64,000 nt of DNA. It comes from Gammaproteobacteria bacterium. Its GTDB lineage: Bacteria > Pseudomonadota > Gammaproteobacteria > HK1. A program made the translations under genes and the position numbers. The notes under the pieces were generated by a model. The model was not told where the DNA came from, searched no databases, and saw nothing but the letters and a program-made list of their open reading frames with translations. Positions within the stretch are counted from its first letter, which is position 1; each line of letters starts with the position of its first letter. The DNA lies in the NCBI GenBank assembly GCA_012103455.1, contig WLWT01000001.1:4347288-4411287 (forward strand), in the 5' to 3' direction. Below, in pieces: positions 62,005-64,000 of the stretch.

Positions 62005-62901
62005 TCATTCAGGCTTTGGGAACGAACTCGCCGCGTGGTGCGGCGAAACAAGGTCTGTATCCGCTGTTACCAGCCAGTAGCTATATGAAGTTTGGAACTC
62101 GATGTTAAAGGGAGCAATGAGGCGACCGGCCGCCAGATCGTCAGCGACGAGTATGGACCGACCAAGGACTACACCGTGTCCATCAATGGCGGCTTGCAAG
62201 CTTGCCGCGTCCCCGTAGATACTTGGACCCATGCGGGGCATCGTTGCAGGCGCCACCGGCTGCGCTGAACCAGGCCGCCCGGTCTTGATCAATGTCTGCG
62301 TGCAGCAACGTTGCACGCAACAGGTCGCAGGGCGTGGACAAACCCATCCGATGCGCGTAGCTCTGCGTGCATACCGGTGACACCGTCTCGTAGGCGAGCA
62401 ACACCGACCGCGTGCCGCTCCAGGTGCCTTCGCCGTATCTAATAGCGATGTCAACCTCATCAATTTCGAAGCTCACGAACTCACGCGAGGTCGAGACCTG
62501 CAAATCGATTTCCGGGTGTTCACTGGCGAGTGTGCCTAGTCGTGGCGCAAGCCATTTGGCGGCAATCGATGGCAGCATGGACAGGCGAACGTACCTCGCC
62601 TCGCGTTCCCTTTGTGTCGCCGCGACGGCCTCGACGGCATTGAACAGCGTGTCGAGCGCGCTTTCCGCAGCGTGGGCGAATGTGCGTCCTGTGAGCGTGA
62701 GCTCGATGCGGAGACCACTGCAAACGAACAACTTCGCCCTCAGTTGCTGCTGGATCTGCTCACTTATTGCCCCCTGCGATGACATTGAACTCGCGTGCAG
62801 CGCTAGTGAAACTGCCAAGCCGCGCAGAGCGGCCTCGAACACAGCGATAGCGCGCAAAGAAGGCAAGCGGATGCCCCGTCTTGTATGCGTATTGCTGGTG
62901 T
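62005..62901 (-). pseudogene. LysR-type regulator (GcvA-like), broken
   Basis: The first frame reads IRLPSLRAIAVFEAALRGLA and ISEQIQQQLRAKLFVCSG, a degraded GcvA-type helix-turn-helix region, then DLQVSTSREFVSFEIDEVDI and AIRYGEGTWSG from the effector domain. Near 62230 a frameshift moves to another frame with SLQAAIDGHGVVLGRSILVA and DDLAAGRLIAPF, the usual C-terminal part. The N-terminus is cut by the IS4 element at 62902. Bases 61908-62004 hold nothing recognisable. Confidence 0.8.
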
Positions 62902-64000
62902 CACTGCTGTCCCATAAACTTTCATGAGAATGTAAACTGCATCTGGATCTGAGTTTCAATAGGGCCTGGAGGGTCTCCTTTGAGTAGTCCCCACAGGTCT
63001 CTTCGCTCAAATAAATTGACTTGAAAGAGTCTAATAATCTGTTGAATGCTTAAATCGAGTTTGCTACAGAATTTCAGGTAAGCAACCATTAAATACATAC
63101 ACATAGCGACCCATATTTGAGTCATGACAGCATTCTTTGACGTGCCTACGAATGACTTAATCTTCAAATTTTGTTTGATGCATTTGAAAAATAACTCGAT
63201 TTGCCAACGCGACTTATAAATATCTGCAATGGTTTTGGCAGTCAATTCGAATGGATGGGTGAGAAAGACGTAATGCTTGCCGGTCCCTGGGTCACTATAA
63301 CCCATCCGGCGCAACTTAATCGGGCAGGTATCGGCTTTAGGGCCCGTTAAAATCAGCGTCCGCTCCGAGGTGATGCCCTGCTCTTTATTGACCGGATGGC
63401 GAGAAATCACTCGGTATTTCGTATTGGCTTTCAACCGGGTGACAAAATAAATTCCCTTTGAATTGAGCCAGTTAAACCACGTGAAGTCGGTATAGCCACG
63501 ATCAAACACCACAATAGAACCCGCATCCAGTTCTAAACTACGGCCTTGTGTAATATCTTGTTGTTTGCCTTCGGTAATAGTCATAAAGACCGGTAAAAAG
63601 CCATCATGGTTCAGACCAACCTGTAGTTTAATCGCGCCTTTGGTCTTGCGAAATTTGGCCCAAGGAAATAGTGATAAGCATCAATCGATGGTCGATGCAT
63701 CCAAGGAATAAAGCTTATTTTTAAAACGAAACCCATGCCTAGGCGCCAAGCTTTGACATCGTGCCAGCAGCTTCCAAAATAATCCTTCGTAGAGTTGATA
63801 AGGCTGTTGCTCGTTAACACGAGCCAGAGAACTTCGGCTGACCTTACCGATACCCAAATGGTAGCTTTTGCGGCGTTGTTTATCCAAGTTGCTGACAATA
63901 TCTCGCAAACTACAGCGCCCGGCGAGTTGGGCAAAACTCAACGCCACAAACTGTGACCAGCGTGACATTGTCCTCAATACACGGCCTTTATGGTGGGTTT
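62902..64000 (-). mobile_element. IS4-family insertion sequence, one end outside the window
   Basis: The left end is cactgctgtcccataaactt at 62902, inserted into the LysR gene. The element contains one transposase gene and runs off the window at 64000. Confidence 0.85.
62922..63990 (-). pseudogene. IS4-family transposase with an internal stop
   Basis: The N-terminal part (SRWSQFVALSFAQLAGRCSL, RDIVSNLD) is the DUF4372-type domain. The DDE core gives aspartates in LDASTID and VVFDRGYTDF and the glutamate in YKSRWQIELFFKCIKQNLK, matching the YREK signature. Immediately after DASTID the frame has TGA and then reads on CLSLFPWAKFRKTKGAIKLQ without shift. Family members have LDxSTIDLCLSLFPWA, so a leucine codon (TTA) became TGA. 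The rest to FTFS at 62922 is intact. Confidence 0.85.

Noticed and set aside
63680..63700. The TGA inside the IS4 transposase as evidence of a recoded genetic code
   Set aside because: TGA serves as a normal stop for many genes here (for example napB, pgi). A single TTA-to-TGA mutation in a mobile-element gene is simpler.

Overview
The window is a G+C-rich chromosomal segment of a proteobacterium, most likely a gammaproteobacterium. RdgC, a YheS-type ABC-F protein, OxyR, a YadGH-type exporter and a Pgi of enterobacterial length all point that way. Many insertion-sequence remnants, MITE-like repeats, frameshifted genes and internally deleted genes suggest ongoing genome decay, as in host-associated or recently specialised bacteria. 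This is inference; I cannot name a species. I saw no rRNA, tRNA or CRISPR array.

Layout. 1-1.65 kb: debris (group II intron reverse transcriptase, SymE-like toxin, IS3 transposase). 1.8-17.3 kb: mostly housekeeping genes (PQQ-type sugar dehydrogenase, DsbA-like protein, an interrupted DUF6279 lipoprotein, rdgC, pgi, a beta-hydroxyacid dehydrogenase, a YdcH-like protein, a sulfatase, a histidine kinase/response regulator pair behind a DegQ-like protease, a flavin monooxygenase remnant, yheS). 17.3-25.4 kb: the katG/oxyR locus, rearranged around four copies of a DUF1640 coiled-coil cassette, with MITEs and a piece of Mu-like prophage. 25.4-33.6 kb: a broken CoA-transferase gene, an SDR gene, a complete napEDABC operon behind an FNR-type box, an amidohydrolase, and sodN-sodX for nickel superoxide dismutase. 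33.6-38 kb: ABC-2 exporter, rhomboid protease. 49-36.8 kb (minus strand): a compact eight-gene run, prpE-mcm-pccB-pccA-meaB-mce followed by an SBP56/methanethiol-oxidase-like gene and an acyl-CoA ligase. 49.2-56.9 kb: malonyl-CoA decarboxylase, glycerol kinase, a DUF2939 protein, and a split class II ribonucleotide reductase behind paired NrdR boxes. 57-64 kb: an accessory region with a truncated phoU, a radical-SAM/methyltransferase pair resembling arsL-arsM of arsinothricin biosynthesis, and nested IS630/IS4-type elements.

How the genes work together. Propionate is activated by PrpE, carboxylated by PccAB, epimerised by Mce and converted to succinyl-CoA by the B12-dependent mutase protected by MeaB. 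B12 is also needed by the NrdJ reductase. NapEDABC would allow periplasmic nitrate reduction when oxygen is low. KatG/OxyR and Ni-SOD handle reactive oxygen. The most unusual content is the putative organoarsenical (arsinothricin-like) gene pair at 58.2-60.6 kb, set in visibly more AT-rich sequence and flanked by transposons. Next are the DUF1640 cassette array, which has torn apart and partly duplicated the katG-oxyR divergent promoter, and the possible link between methylthio-compound and propionate metabolism in the eight-gene run.
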